Assembly: GCA_910586275.1 (NCBI GenBank)
Contig: CAJUIM010000098.1
Coordinates: forward strand, 1 to 14,447
Reading direction: 5' to 3'
Length of the DNA stretch: 14,447 bases
Source of the DNA: an uncultured Lachnospiraceae bacterium
GTDB lineage: Bacteria; Bacillota; Clostridia; Lachnospirales; Lachnospiraceae
Shown: positions 6,257 through 13,842 of the stretch, in pieces
How the letters are laid out: every line of letters starts with the position of its first letter
How positions within the stretch are numbered: position 1 is the first letter of the stretch
Notes under the pieces: generated by a model
Seen by the model: only the letters and a program-made list of their open reading frames with translations
Databases searched by the model: none
Told to the model about the DNA's origin: nothing
Program-made: the position numbers and the translations under genes

Positions 6257-6601
6257 CTAAAAACGAAGGTACCATCCCTCCAACTGTATAGCATAATCCA
6301 TCATTCCCAACACCATGGCGAAGAAAGTGAGCACCACCGTCAGCAGTATGGCAGTCTTGTCATAGACAAACCTTATTTTCTCCCCTCCTTCCTCTTTCTC
6401 CGTTTTTGCCGCCTTGTAGTTTCCGGCCAAAACCTCCATCCCAAGAAAAATAAAAATCAGCGGCCACAGCCGGATAATATACCCGTAATAAAGCCATGGC
6501 AGGAAAATATGCGCCAGAAACAAAACCCCGAATATTATCAGCATGGCACCGAATGTCACTGTGCCTATCCTGTGCACCCTAATGCTCCTGTCCCTCTCCA
6601 T
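6257..6601 (-). CDS. Small membrane protein, LiaI/LiaF-like (DUF5668 type), 114 aa
   Basis: AAAGGAG five nt before the ATG at 6601 supports the start; the frame is open further to 6640. Three hydrophobic segments are visible at about residues 12-34, 39-59 and 82-104, with a charged loop (KTEKEEGGEK) at 66-75. The first part, RIGTVTFGAMLIIFGVLFL...LWPLIFIFLGMEVL, has the pattern of the LiaI/LiaF transmembrane domain known from cell-envelope stress systems. Its 5' end overlaps the preceding gene by 23 bp, so it is translated with it as the last gene of the sigma-factor operon. A role in sensing or buffering envelope stress is plausible but inferred. Confidence 0.82.
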   Translation of the reverse strand: MERDRSIRVHRIGTVTFGAMLIIFGVLFLAHIFLPWLYYGYIIRLWPLIFIFLGMEVLAGNYKAAKTEKEEGGEKIRFVYDKTAILLTVVLTFFAMVLGMMDYAIQLEGWYLRF

Positions 6602-7265
6602 AACCGCTCCTTTCCGGCACTCCCACTGCCGTATCCACACCGTAAATCACATCCGCCGCCCCGGCTTTCCTATATCCCGCATCCGGTTCCTTGCCTTGCT
6701 CCGTATCCTGTACCGTACTTTCCACATCCACGATAACCTCTTTCAGTTCCTCTTTCTTCCCTATAATCATGCGTATGCCGCCCACAACAATGGCGCTTCC
6801 CATCAAAATTTTCAATACTCTGGACTCCGCGCGAAGCAAAAATCTCCATACCTCATCCGGCAGGAAACTGAAGAGCAAGTCTTTCATGCCATTCCAGAAT
6901 AGCAGCACCCCGATCACAATCAGTACAATCGCAATGGTTTTTCTGTATTTCTCTATATTCTTTCCCTCCGGGCCGAAAAAAACATCCAGATTAAACAGAA
7001 ATTGATCCTCCGTTTCCAAAAATTCTTCGTCCGTCAGTCCCGCCAGATTATGCACATGGAAAAAGCTGTAAAACCAAACCACGGCAAGCACAAACAAAAT
7101 AGACGGCATATTCAGGAGCGCAGCCAGCGCAATCAACGCAAAAAACAGTCCCATCAATGTTAAGCCCATTTTCATAAATCCCAAATACATTTCTCCTGCC
7201 CCCGGCAGAAACGAAAAACAAAATGTTAAAAATCCACTCTTCCTTTTCCTGCTCTTTCTATTCAT
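6579..7265 (-). CDS. Multi-pass membrane protein with TM2-like N-terminus, 228 aa
   Basis: GGAGGT lies 6-7 nt before the ATG at 7265, 14 bp after the anti-sigma gene. The N-terminus is strongly basic (MNRKSRKRKSG), followed by FLTFCFSFLPGAGEMYLGFMKMGLTLMGL, which resembles TM2-domain proteins (a Gly-rich turn between two helices). Hydrophobic segments are at about 12-30, 34-52, 54-70, 109-125 and 150-168; the C-terminal ~60 residues are polar and probably cytoplasmic. The function is unknown. Tight coupling with the sigma/anti-sigma pair and the LiaF-like gene suggests a membrane component of the same regulon. Confidence 0.82.
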   Translation of the reverse strand: MNRKSRKRKSGFLTFCFSFLPGAGEMYLGFMKMGLTLMGLFFALIALAALLNMPSILFVLAVVWFYSFFHVHNLAGLTDEEFLETEDQFLFNLDVFFGPEGKNIEKYRKTIAIVLIVIGVLLFWNGMKDLLFSFLPDEVWRFLLRAESRVLKILMGSAIVVGGIRMIIGKKEELKEVIVDVESTVQDTEQGKEPDAGYRKAGAADVIYGVDTAVGVPERSGYGEGQEH

Positions 7266-7279
7266 CTCTTTACCTCCAT

Positions 7280-7849
7280 TCAAAACCATCCTACAATATC
7301 ATTCCATACAGAAGCCGCCGTCCCCACAGTCTCTTCCCCAAGCATATTTTCCAACAGGCTCCGAAATCCTCTGTCTGTTCCGGCAAGGTCATTCCGTATC
7401 CGCTCACTCTCTTTCTGATAATATGCCATATCTTCCTCCATCATCTTTTCCAGCCGCTGGTTCTCTGTTTCCATGCCCCTGTCCGGATCCATGGGAACCA
7501 TCGTCAGGCAGAAAATAGCCACTGCCGCAGCCCCAATAATTTTTGCGCTGTAAATCATAAACTGAATTCTTGCCCTTTTTCTGCTGATTCCTTTTTTTCC
7601 GGCAGGCTTTACGCACTTCCCCGCCTCTTCCATAATCAGATCCTTCAGATATGCCGGCGGAGCCAGCATCCCATGAGTCTCTACTTCCGCAATCAGCGCT
7701 TCCAGTTCGTCTTCCGTCATATACCGGAAATCGTCATCCCCTGGCTTTTCCCTGACCGTGCGGAACTCGCCGCATATAAGCCTTTCCTTATTCATGCGTT
7801 TTTCCCTCTCCATGAATTCGTCGCCGCCTCTTCGCTTCTCCTCACTCAT
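7280..7849 (-). CDS. Membrane-anchored anti-sigma-factor-like protein, 189 aa
   Basis: The start ATG overlaps the stop of the sigma gene (ATGA, 7846-7849), the usual arrangement for a sigma factor and its inhibitor. The layout fits: a cytoplasmic N-terminal half (1-100, with ELEALIAEVETHGMLAPPAYLKD), one transmembrane segment (about 101-119, SAKIIGAAAVAIFCLTMVP) and an extracytoplasmic charged, helical C-terminal half (122-189). No HxxxCxxC zinc motif is visible, so it is not a ZAS-type anti-sigma. It probably holds the sigma factor at the membrane until an envelope signal arrives (inference from context). In-frame later starts exist at Met13 and Met19. Confidence 0.78.
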   Translation of the reverse strand: MSEEKRRGGDEFMEREKRMNKERLICGEFRTVREKPGDDDFRYMTEDELEALIAEVETHGMLAPPAYLKDLIMEEAGKCVKPAGKKGISRKRARIQFMIYSAKIIGAAAVAIFCLTMVPMDPDRGMETENQRLEKMMEEDMAYYQKESERIRNDLAGTDRGFRSLLENMLGEETVGTAASVWNDIVGWF

Positions 7850-8394
7850 GCGCTTCTCTCCTTTCCGTACAGTTTTCTCAGCATATTCCTCGCCCTGTAA
7901 ATCTGCGTCTGCACTGTCTTGATATTGCTGCCCCGCTCTCTGGCAATTTCCTCTGCCCTTTTTTCCTCATAATACACGGCCTTTGCAATTTCATCATAGG
8001 GCGGCTTTAACTGATTACAGTAGGCAAGCAGCCTTTCTTTCACCTCTTCCTCCAGGCAGACCTCTTCCGGCGACCCCCTGCTCTCTGTCTGCTGCTCAAA
8101 AAATATATCCTCGGTAGGCACTGCCCTCCTGCCTGCATTCCTCAGATAATCAATGCTTTTATTGGTAGCAATCCGACAAAGCCAAGCTTTTTCATTCGTC
8201 CCTTCAAAAGTGTCCAGATTCTTATAGGCGGATAAAAAAGTCTCCTGTGCCAAATCTTCGGCCGAAAAGTAATCACCCGTCACTTTGTAGCATACCGAAA
8301 AAACAAGGCTCTGATAGGTGTCAATCATCACCGACAGCCGTTCTTCTTTCGTCCATATACCGTTTTTCTTTCCTACGCCTTGCCCTACACTCAT
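7846..8394 (-). CDS. ECF-like RNA polymerase sigma factor, 182 aa
   Basis: Region 2 is at about residues 24-90 (DTYQSLVFSVCYKVTG, DYFSAEDLAQETFLSAYKNL, then AWLCRIATNKSIDYLRN) and region 4 at about 118-175 (YYEEKRAEEIARERGSNIKTVQTQIYRARNMLRK). Regions 1 and 3 are absent, and the length is typical of extracytoplasmic-function sigma factors. It should direct RNA polymerase to a small regulon, often including its own operon. It is the first gene of a four-gene minus-strand operon. GGGTGAGGG stands about 9 nt before the ATG at 8394. A TATAGT at 8441-8436 on the minus strand may be part of the promoter, but no convincing -35 was found, which would fit recognition by the ECF factor itself. Confidence 0.9.
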   Translation of the reverse strand: MSVGQGVGKKNGIWTKEERLSVMIDTYQSLVFSVCYKVTGDYFSAEDLAQETFLSAYKNLDTFEGTNEKAWLCRIATNKSIDYLRNAGRRAVPTEDIFFEQQTESRGSPEEVCLEEEVKERLLAYCNQLKPPYDEIAKAVYYEEKRAEEIARERGSNIKTVQTQIYRARNMLRKLYGKERSA

Positions 8395-8500
8395 ATGACT
8401 AACACCCTCACCCCTTTCTTTTTCTCCCTACACCTACTATAACGCAGGAGCCGGACAATTATCTTCAGCTTTCCGAAAAAAACCGATTTATTTTTATACA

Positions 8501-8554
8501 GAAAAAAGCATGCCCCATGACATCACCCCCGATGCAACGGCCAACATGCTTTCT
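8501..8554 (-). terminator. Terminator of the small gene at 8592-8912
   Basis: On the minus strand AAAGCATG (8552-8545) pairs with CATGCTTT (8512-8505), the loop contains a further weak hairpin, and TTTTTTCTG follows. It begins about 37 bp after the stop at 8592. Confidence 0.6.
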
Positions 8555-8591
8555 CCGAATTCTGAATTTTTATTTTATTTTAAATATGCAA

Positions 8592-8912
8592 TTACGCAGC
8601 CCGCCCGCCTACAGCCTGTTCTGTCTCTGCTGTCCGCCCCATAACCGGTAACATGCTTTCCTCCCTACTGAATGTACATTTATGCAGCACAGCCATTCGT
8701 CTCTTATCTCCATATGTACAAAAACACTCCTCGGCCGGCCAATCAGCAGACATAACAGAATCTATTGTAAAATACATCCCCTCAGATGTTGTAAGCAGCC
8801 AACACCCCACATCAATCGGCGGGGCATGAGTCCCATGGCAGTCACTAAATATAAAAACACTCCGTTCCCTCTGCAGGCACGCCTGCACGGATTGCCGCCC
8901 ACGGAAGTTCAT
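8592..8912 (-). CDS. Hypothetical protein, 106 aa, not recognised
   Basis: The frame from the ATG at 8912 (MNFRGRQSVQACLQ...) to 8592 has reasonable codon use and is followed by a terminator, which argues that it is real. The preceding ribosome site is weak (GAGTGAG), and an upstream TTG at 8930 is also in frame. The product has five cysteines, no signal peptide and no clear membrane helix; the middle (DVGCWLLTTSEGMYFTIDSV) looks like beta strands. I do not recognise a family. It could be a small regulatory or orphan gene, or a chance frame. Confidence 0.4.
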   Translation of the reverse strand: MNFRGRQSVQACLQRERSVFIFSDCHGTHAPPIDVGCWLLTTSEGMYFTIDSVMSADWPAEECFCTYGDKRRMAVLHKCTFSREESMLPVMGRTAETEQAVGGRAA

Positions 8913-9028
8913 ACTCACTCTGTAGGCCAAACGTTCTACGGCATATCACATATTTCCGCAACTTAAACCCTCAAGCAGCGAACAAAACAAAACCGTCCCT
9001 GACTCTTGCGGGTATCACAGTAAGCAAC

Positions 9029-9066
9029 TGTCAACAGGCTTTTTGCTTCTGTTAACATTTTTGTTG
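9029..9066 (+). terminator. Inverted repeat with T-run, terminator or operator
   Basis: TGTCAACAG (9029-9037) and CTGTTAACA (9049-9057) pair at 8 of 9 positions, and TTTTTG follows. It touches the -35 box of the next promoter, so it may be an operator for the repressor gene rather than a terminator; no plus-strand gene ends before it. Confidence 0.4.
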
Positions 9067-9092
9067 TAAAATTACAGGAAATGTCCTATAAT
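9064..9092 (+). promoter_or_regulatory. Promoter of the HTH/S24 repressor gene
   Basis: TTGTAA (9064-9069), a 17-bp spacer and a perfect TATAAT (9087-9092). Confidence 0.7.
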
Positions 9093-9256
9093 AGACTTAA
9101 TATCAACTATTCATTTCCTTGCTTTCCTTTTATATACAATTCTTTTACAGACTTATTATACGATATCTTTTCATCACTTTGCGGTACAGATATTACAATA
9201 AGCCGAAAAAAAACAGAATCGGAAAGTACCGGAAAGTAACTAGTGAGGTGATTTTA

Positions 9257-9988
9257 TTGACAAAGCAGGAATTGGCAAGAAATTTTGCCCTGAATGTAGA
9301 ACGTCAGCGGATACAGCTTGGGCTTACACAGGCGGAAATGGCAAAAGCCTTGGAAATGTCCCTTTCCGGATATAAAAAGATGATATCCGGGGAGACTACA
9401 AAAATTGATGCCTACGCCGCTTTCTTAATGTACGGCCTCTGCGGCAAATGGCTATTTGAACTGATCGAACATCCTGTCCACGAAGCGGAAATCCTGACCA
9501 AAATGAAACATCTGACCGAAAGCCAGCTAAAGTTTATCTCCGCCATCGTCGGCATTGAATACAGTCTGTTAACCGGCCAAGACGACCCGGATGAATACAT
9601 TTCCGTTATCGTGCCTACCGGAAATATGCAGGACGGGATGATATATGACTCTGCCAATATCATCCAAGTGAATGCGGCAGTTTACCGCAAACGGTTCGGT
9701 TCCGACCTGCATTTCGGAATCAAAGTCACTTCCAGCCATTTACACCCGGTCTACACCAAAGGAGATATCCTCCTTATTTCCCAAAACCCTATACGCGACG
9801 GCGATACAGGGGTTTTCATCAACAAAGAGGACGGCCGTCTTTATATAAGAAAATTTCATCAGGGGGAACCTTGTGTCCTGGAACCCATCAATTCCTTCGG
9901 CAGTCCCTTTCTGGTTAACAACAGCAGCCCTCAGGAAATGAAAAAATGGATTAAGATGGGATATGTTCTGTGCAAAATGAGACAATAG
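9257..9988 (+). CDS. LexA/CI-like regulator: HTH plus S24-like C-terminal domain, 243 aa
   Basis: A GAGGTG sequence 8 nt before a TTG at 9257 marks the likely start; the open frame further upstream has no ribosome site. Residues 1-60 form a Cro/C1 helix-turn-helix (LNVERQRIQLGLTQAEMAKALEMSLSGYKKM). Residues ~115-240 look like the peptidase S24/signal-peptidase-like beta domain of LexA and phage CI repressors (SSHLHPVYTKGDILLISQ ... DGDTGVFINKEDGRLYIRKF). The usual 'GxSMxP' serine motif is changed to TSSHLHP (Ser159/Ser160). A lysine (K199) occurs in RLYIRKF, where the family has its catalytic lysine. It may self-cleave poorly or act only as a dimerisation domain. It is a stand-alone gene; the target is unknown. 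Confidence 0.8.
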   Translation: MTKQELARNFALNVERQRIQLGLTQAEMAKALEMSLSGYKKMISGETTKIDAYAAFLMYGLCGKWLFELIEHPVHEAEILTKMKHLTESQLKFISAIVGIEYSLLTGQDDPDEYISVIVPTGNMQDGMIYDSANIIQVNAAVYRKRFGSDLHFGIKVTSSHLHPVYTKGDILLISQNPIRDGDTGVFINKEDGRLYIRKFHQGEPCVLEPINSFGSPFLVNNSSPQEMKKWIKMGYVLCKMRQ

Positions 9989-10009
9989 ACATTTGACGCT
10001 TCTTTTCCG

Positions 10010-10082
10010 CCATTCACTTAAGCCGGAGTCTCGGAAAGCATCCTTCCTGAAACGGACCGCTTAAGTGAATGGCATTGCGTCC
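10010..10082. repeat. Dispersed palindromic repeat, copy B
   Basis: GCCATTCACTTAAGC (10009-10023) and its exact complement (10059-10073) form a 15-bp stem around an internally structured loop. It lies 20 bp after the stop of the HTH/S24 gene and before the convergent hydrolase gene. It is related to copy A at 6164-6245, both in the loop core and in flanking CCATTC and GCGTCC. A run of six T follows at 10092-10097. Confidence 0.75.
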
Positions 10083-10113
10083 TAGAACTTGTTTTTTGAT
10101 GCGTCCGTCAATC

Positions 10114-10746
10114 CTACTGCAGAAACGGATTATATTTTTTCTCTTCCCCAATGCTGGTCACATCCCCATGCCCGGGATATACCTTCGTCTCGTCAGGCAA
10201 TGTAAACAGCTTTTCCCGTATGGAACGCACCAACGTACTCATGCTCCCGGTAGGAAAATCCGTCCTTCCCACCGACCCTTGAAACAAGGTATCGCCGCTC
10301 AGCAGTATTCCGTCTTCGGCAAAATAATAGCAGCAGCTTCCTGCCGTATGCCCGGGCGTGGCAATCAGCCGGCAGGTCATGCCGGCAAGGGTAATCTCTT
10401 CTCCGTCTTTCAGATACCGGTTAGGTTTCACGGTATAGGCCCGCCCTGCATTTTCCGACACATTGTTTCCCGCATCCTCGCATACCGTCTGTTCTTCTTC
10501 ATAAGCGTAAATCTTTGCCCCCGACAGTTCCCGCAGCTTCCTGCTTCCCCAGATATGGTCAAAATGTCCGTGGGTAAGAAGAATCCCTGCTATCTGCAGA
10601 CCGTTCTTTTCCAGAGTCTCATAAATATAATCTCCCCGATCCGCAGGATCAAAACAGATTACATCCTTGCTGCCCTCCCGGTATACAAAATAAAAATTTG
10701 TCTGGCAAATGCCTAAAACCAATCTCCCGATTTTCAAGTCCGCCAT
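10114..10746 (-). CDS. Metallo-beta-lactamase-fold hydrolase, glyoxalase-II-like, 210 aa
   Basis: The zinc-site motif THGHFDH is at residues 58-64, with further ligands expected at His133 (TPGHTAGS), Asp152 (LLSGDTLF) and His193 (YPGHGD): the complete set for a dinuclear glyoxalase II/MBL hydrolase. The length is that of the short bacterial YcbL type, which lacks the C-terminal substrate domain of classical GloB. It likely hydrolyses thioesters such as S-lactoyl conjugates, in the cytoplasm. AAGGAG lies 6 nt before the ATG at 10746. It is 41 bp after rel with no terminator between, so it is the last gene of the apt-rel operon. Confidence 0.88.
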   Translation of the reverse strand: MADLKIGRLVLGICQTNFYFVYREGSKDVICFDPADRGDYIYETLEKNGLQIAGILLTHGHFDHIWGSRKLRELSGAKIYAYEEEQTVCEDAGNNVSENAGRAYTVKPNRYLKDGEEITLAGMTCRLIATPGHTAGSCCYYFAEDGILLSGDTLFQGSVGRTDFPTGSMSTLVRSIREKLFTLPDETKVYPGHGDVTSIGEEKKYNPFLQ

Positions 10747-10787
10747 TCCCTTCTCCTTCCTGCCGTATAAATACCGCTTCCTGCTCC

Positions 10788-13130
10788 CTATCCGGTCGTC
10801 CTTTCTATGTCAATCACGCTCTCAATGGACAGGATTTTATCAATGATCCGGTTCAGTTCTTCCCTTCCCAGCACTTCAAAAGAAGTGGACAACGTTGCCA
10901 GCCCCTGCTTATTCACTCTGGTATTCATGGAAAGAATATCAATGTTTTTCTCTGTCAATGCTTTGGAAATGTCTGCCAGCAGCCCGCTCCGGTTATTGGC
11001 ATATATCCTGATTTCCGAAAAATATTTTTCCCCTGTCATTTCCCCCGGGGATTTCTGCCACTCCGCATCTATGAGCCGCATCCTCTCCGTCTCCGACATA
11101 TGAATCACATTCACGCAGTCCGTACGATGAATGGTTATCCCTCTTCCCCTCGTGACAAATCCTATGATTTCGTCTCCCGGAACAGGGCTGCAGCATTTGG
11201 AGAAACGCACCGCAACGTCATGGATCCCCTTCACCACAATACCGCTTTTCGACCGGACAGACATGGGTTTTGCATGGGTGCTTTCCGCCACAGCAGCTAA
11301 GACTTCTTCGTTCGTCATGGCTTTCTTATGATCCCTGTCATACATCTCCTGCATCCGGTTGATGATCTGCCCCTCTTTTAAGCCGCCATGCCCGATAGCC
11401 GCAAAGACCGAATCCCAATCCCGGAATCCATACTTTTTCATAATGGCATTCATATAATCCTGGGTCATGATTTCCTGCGTATTGATGGACTTTGCTTTGC
11501 AGTAAGATGCAATCAGTTCTTTCCCTTTTACAATATTCTCTTCTTTTAACTGATTTTTAAACCACTGATTGATTTTATTCTTCGCCTGCGTGCTCTTCAC
11601 CACATTCAGCCAGTCTCTGCTGGGACCCTTGGAATTCTGAGACGTTAGGATTTCGATGCGGTCCCCGTTCTTTATCTCATAATCAATCGTCACCAGTTTC
11701 CCGTTGACTCTTGCCCCAATCAGCTTATTCCCCACCGCGCTGTGAATACAGTATGCGAAATCAATGGGCGTAGAACCTGCCGGAAGGTTCTTCACATCCC
11801 CTGTGGGAGTAAAGCAATAGACACTGTCGGAAAACAGATCCAGATCGTTTTTCAGCAGATTCATAAATTCCCGGTTATCCGACATATCCTGCTGCCACTC
11901 CAGAATCTGCCTTAACCAAGCCAGCTTCTCTTCCTCCTGTCCTTCCACTTTCTTGCCGTCGGAAGCCTCCTTGTATTTCCAATGTGCCGCAATACCGTAT
12001 TCCGCCGCCTTATGCATCTCATAAGTCCGTATCTGAATCTCAAAAGGCTGTCCGCTGGTACCGATCAATGTGGTATGCAGAGACTGATACATATTTGCCT
12101 TCGGCATGGCAATATAATCCTTGAAGCGCCCCGGAATAGGCTTATACATCTCGTGGATGACACCCAGTGCCCCATAGCAGTCTTTCACCGAATCTACGAT
12201 AATACGCACCGCAAACAGATCGTATATCTGGTCAATGGTCTTATCCTGATTCTTCATTTTCTTATATATGCTGAAAAAGTGCTTTACCCGCCCGTCTATC
12301 TGCGCCTTGATTCCCGCATTTGCAATATGCCTGCTCACCTCATTGACAATATTCTGGATATACCGTTCCCGTTCACTCTTACGGGTGGCTATCTTATCCA
12401 CCAAATCATAATAAATCTCCGGTTCCAGATATTTCAAAGATAAGTCATCCAGTTCCACCTTAATCTTTGAAATGCCCAGCCGCTGTGCGATCGGCGCATA
12501 AATATCCAATGTTTCCCTTGCAATCCGCTGCTGCTTCTCCGGCGGCATATGCTTCAGCGTCCGCATATTATGCAAACGGTCTGCCAGCTTAATGATAATC
12601 ACACGGATATCCTTTGCCATGGCAAGAAACATCTTACGCAGATTCTCTGCCTGCAGTTCCAGCCGGTCAGGCGTCTTTCCCTCATAATCCCCCGGCAGCT
12701 GCAGCAGCTGCAGCTTAGTCACACCGTCCACCAGAAGAGCCACATCGGAACCAAATTCCTTTTTGATTTCCTCTTCCGTCATAATAGTGTCTTCCACCAC
12801 ATCGTGCAGAAGCCCTGCCGTAATAGTCTCCTTATCCATTTCCAGATCCGCCAGTATAATCCCGACGCAAAGAGGATGGATAATATATGGCTCCCCCGAC
12901 TTCCTCACCTGCTCTTTGTGAGCGTCATATGCTATCTGATATGCTTTTTCAATGAGCGAAATATCATCGGAAGGATGATATCTGCGCACATGGGAAATAA
13001 GATCCTGATACAGCTGTTCAGGACTCTGGAATTCCTGGATGGCTTCGATTCTTCCGTCATCAAACACCAGCCCTTTGCCTTCAATTGCCATTTTGCTCTT
13101 TTCTTCTGTCATATTATCACCGGCTATCAT
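10788..13130 (-). CDS. rel: Bifunctional (p)ppGpp synthetase/hydrolase Rel
   Basis: The 780-residue protein has the full long-RSH architecture. The N-terminal HD hydrolase domain has LLHDVVEDT (107-115) and the KLADRLHNMRT signature (181-191). The synthetase domain has RFKDYIAMPKANMYQSLHTT (about 335-354) and EIQIRT. A TGS domain starts near 437 (SDSVYCFTPTGD), then a helical/zinc-finger segment (FSKCCSPVPGD), and a C-terminal ACT domain covers about 704-778. The HD residues are intact, so it can both make and degrade (p)ppGpp in response to uncharged tRNA on the ribosome. AAAGGA stands 6 nt before the ATG at 13130; ATG 13112 is an alternative, and the frame is open to 13187. It lies 155 bp after apt with no U-tailed terminator, so it is probably co-transcribed. 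Confidence 0.97.
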   Translation of the reverse strand: MIAGDNMTEEKSKMAIEGKGLVFDDGRIEAIQEFQSPEQLYQDLISHVRRYHPSDDISLIEKAYQIAYDAHKEQVRKSGEPYIIHPLCVGIILADLEMDKETITAGLLHDVVEDTIMTEEEIKKEFGSDVALLVDGVTKLQLLQLPGDYEGKTPDRLELQAENLRKMFLAMAKDIRVIIIKLADRLHNMRTLKHMPPEKQQRIARETLDIYAPIAQRLGISKIKVELDDLSLKYLEPEIYYDLVDKIATRKSERERYIQNIVNEVSRHIANAGIKAQIDGRVKHFFSIYKKMKNQDKTIDQIYDLFAVRIIVDSVKDCYGALGVIHEMYKPIPGRFKDYIAMPKANMYQSLHTTLIGTSGQPFEIQIRTYEMHKAAEYGIAAHWKYKEASDGKKVEGQEEEKLAWLRQILEWQQDMSDNREFMNLLKNDLDLFSDSVYCFTPTGDVKNLPAGSTPIDFAYCIHSAVGNKLIGARVNGKLVTIDYEIKNGDRIEILTSQNSKGPSRDWLNVVKSTQAKNKINQWFKNQLKEENIVKGKELIASYCKAKSINTQEIMTQDYMNAIMKKYGFRDWDSVFAAIGHGGLKEGQIINRMQEMYDRDHKKAMTNEEVLAAVAESTHAKPMSVRSKSGIVVKGIHDVAVRFSKCCSPVPGDEIIGFVTRGRGITIHRTDCVNVIHMSETERMRLIDAEWQKSPGEMTGEKYFSEIRIYANNRSGLLADISKALTEKNIDILSMNTRVNKQGLATLSTSFEVLGREELNRIIDKILSIESVIDIERTTG

Positions 13131-13285
13131 TCTTATTCCTTTAAACGGCAAGCCGGCCGGGCATCTTCCTCTCCCTGCCGGCTGCATCTTCCCTGATTAT
13201 TCACTGACCCATTCCCAATTCATTCCCACGGGCAGCCTGCCTGCCATCGCAGGCCGCGGCTTTCCTGTCCGGACGCTCCCCGAAA

Positions 13286-13810
13286 CTACTTTCCCTCATA
13301 ACAGATTGCGGATTCCAATCTATAATCCTTTAACTTCTCTCTTCCCTTCAGCCCGGCCAGTTCTATCAGCACTACAATGCCTGCCACTTGGCCGCCCAGA
13401 GATTCTATCAGCCGGATCATTGCCTCCGTAGTTCCCCCGGTGGCAATCAGGTCATCCACAATCAATACTTTCTGTCCCGGACGGATAGAATCCTTGTGCA
13501 TCTCAATTGTTGCCGTGCCGTATTCCAGTTCATAATCTACCGAAACCGTCTCACAGGGAAGCTTCCCTTTTTTACGGATCAGCACAAAAGGCTTTTTCAT
13601 ATTATATGCAATGGGTGTTCCAAATATAAATCCTCTGGATTCCGGCCCTGCCACCACATCAAAATCTATATCCTGCACTTTCCCCTGCATCGTGTCAATT
13701 GCCAGCCGCAGGCCGTCCGCATCCTGCAGCACGCTTGTCACATCCCTGAATATAATTCCCTCCTCCGGAAAATCCGGAATGCTTCTTACATATTCTTCCA
13801 ATTTTTTCAT
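13286..13810 (-). CDS. apt: Adenine phosphoribosyltransferase
   Basis: The 174-residue product has the complete family pattern: YVRSIPDFPEEGIIFRDVT at 7-25, GPESRGFIFG at 55-64, KKGKLP at 80-85 and the PRPP-binding motif VLIVDDLIATGGT at 115-127. It converts adenine and PRPP to AMP in purine salvage, in the cytoplasm, as a dimer. The start at 13810 has only a modest GGCGGA ribosome site just upstream. It lies 32 bp after the glyoxalase-like gene and upstream of rel, an arrangement common in Clostridia and Bacilli. Confidence 0.96.
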   Translation of the reverse strand: MKKLEEYVRSIPDFPEEGIIFRDVTSVLQDADGLRLAIDTMQGKVQDIDFDVVAGPESRGFIFGTPIAYNMKKPFVLIRKKGKLPCETVSVDYELEYGTATIEMHKDSIRPGQKVLIVDDLIATGGTTEAMIRLIESLGGQVAGIVVLIELAGLKGREKLKDYRLESAICYEGK

Positions 13811-13842
13811 TTTTCCGCCATGCTCCTCTCTCTTTCGTCTTA

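Larger units (their letters stand above)
8931..9256. other. Intergenic region upstream of the HTH/S24 gene
   Basis: Divergent gap between the small minus gene and the plus HTH/S24 gene. It contains the inverted repeat at 9029-9057, the promoter at 9064-9092 and an untranslated leader of about 160 nt. The reading frame from 9119 stays open through the leader, but it lacks a ribosome site and is probably not translated. Confidence 0.6.

Noticed and set aside
9119..9256. N-terminal extension of the HTH/S24 protein (46 residues)
   Set aside because: The extension starts at a TTG only about 20 bp after the promoter's expected start point, without a ribosome site; the TTG at 9257 has GAGGTG at correct spacing.
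10069..10716. 215-codon plus-strand open frame opposite the MBL hydrolase
   Set aside because: Antisense shadow of a gene with a complete metal-binding motif set; no ribosome site or domain.
12549..13196. Long plus-strand open frame opposite rel
   Set aside because: Antisense shadow; the rel protein on the minus strand is unmistakable.
13239..13254. GCCTGC/GCAGGC hairpin between apt and rel as a terminator
   Set aside because: Only six base pairs and no T-tail on the minus strand; transcription probably reads through.
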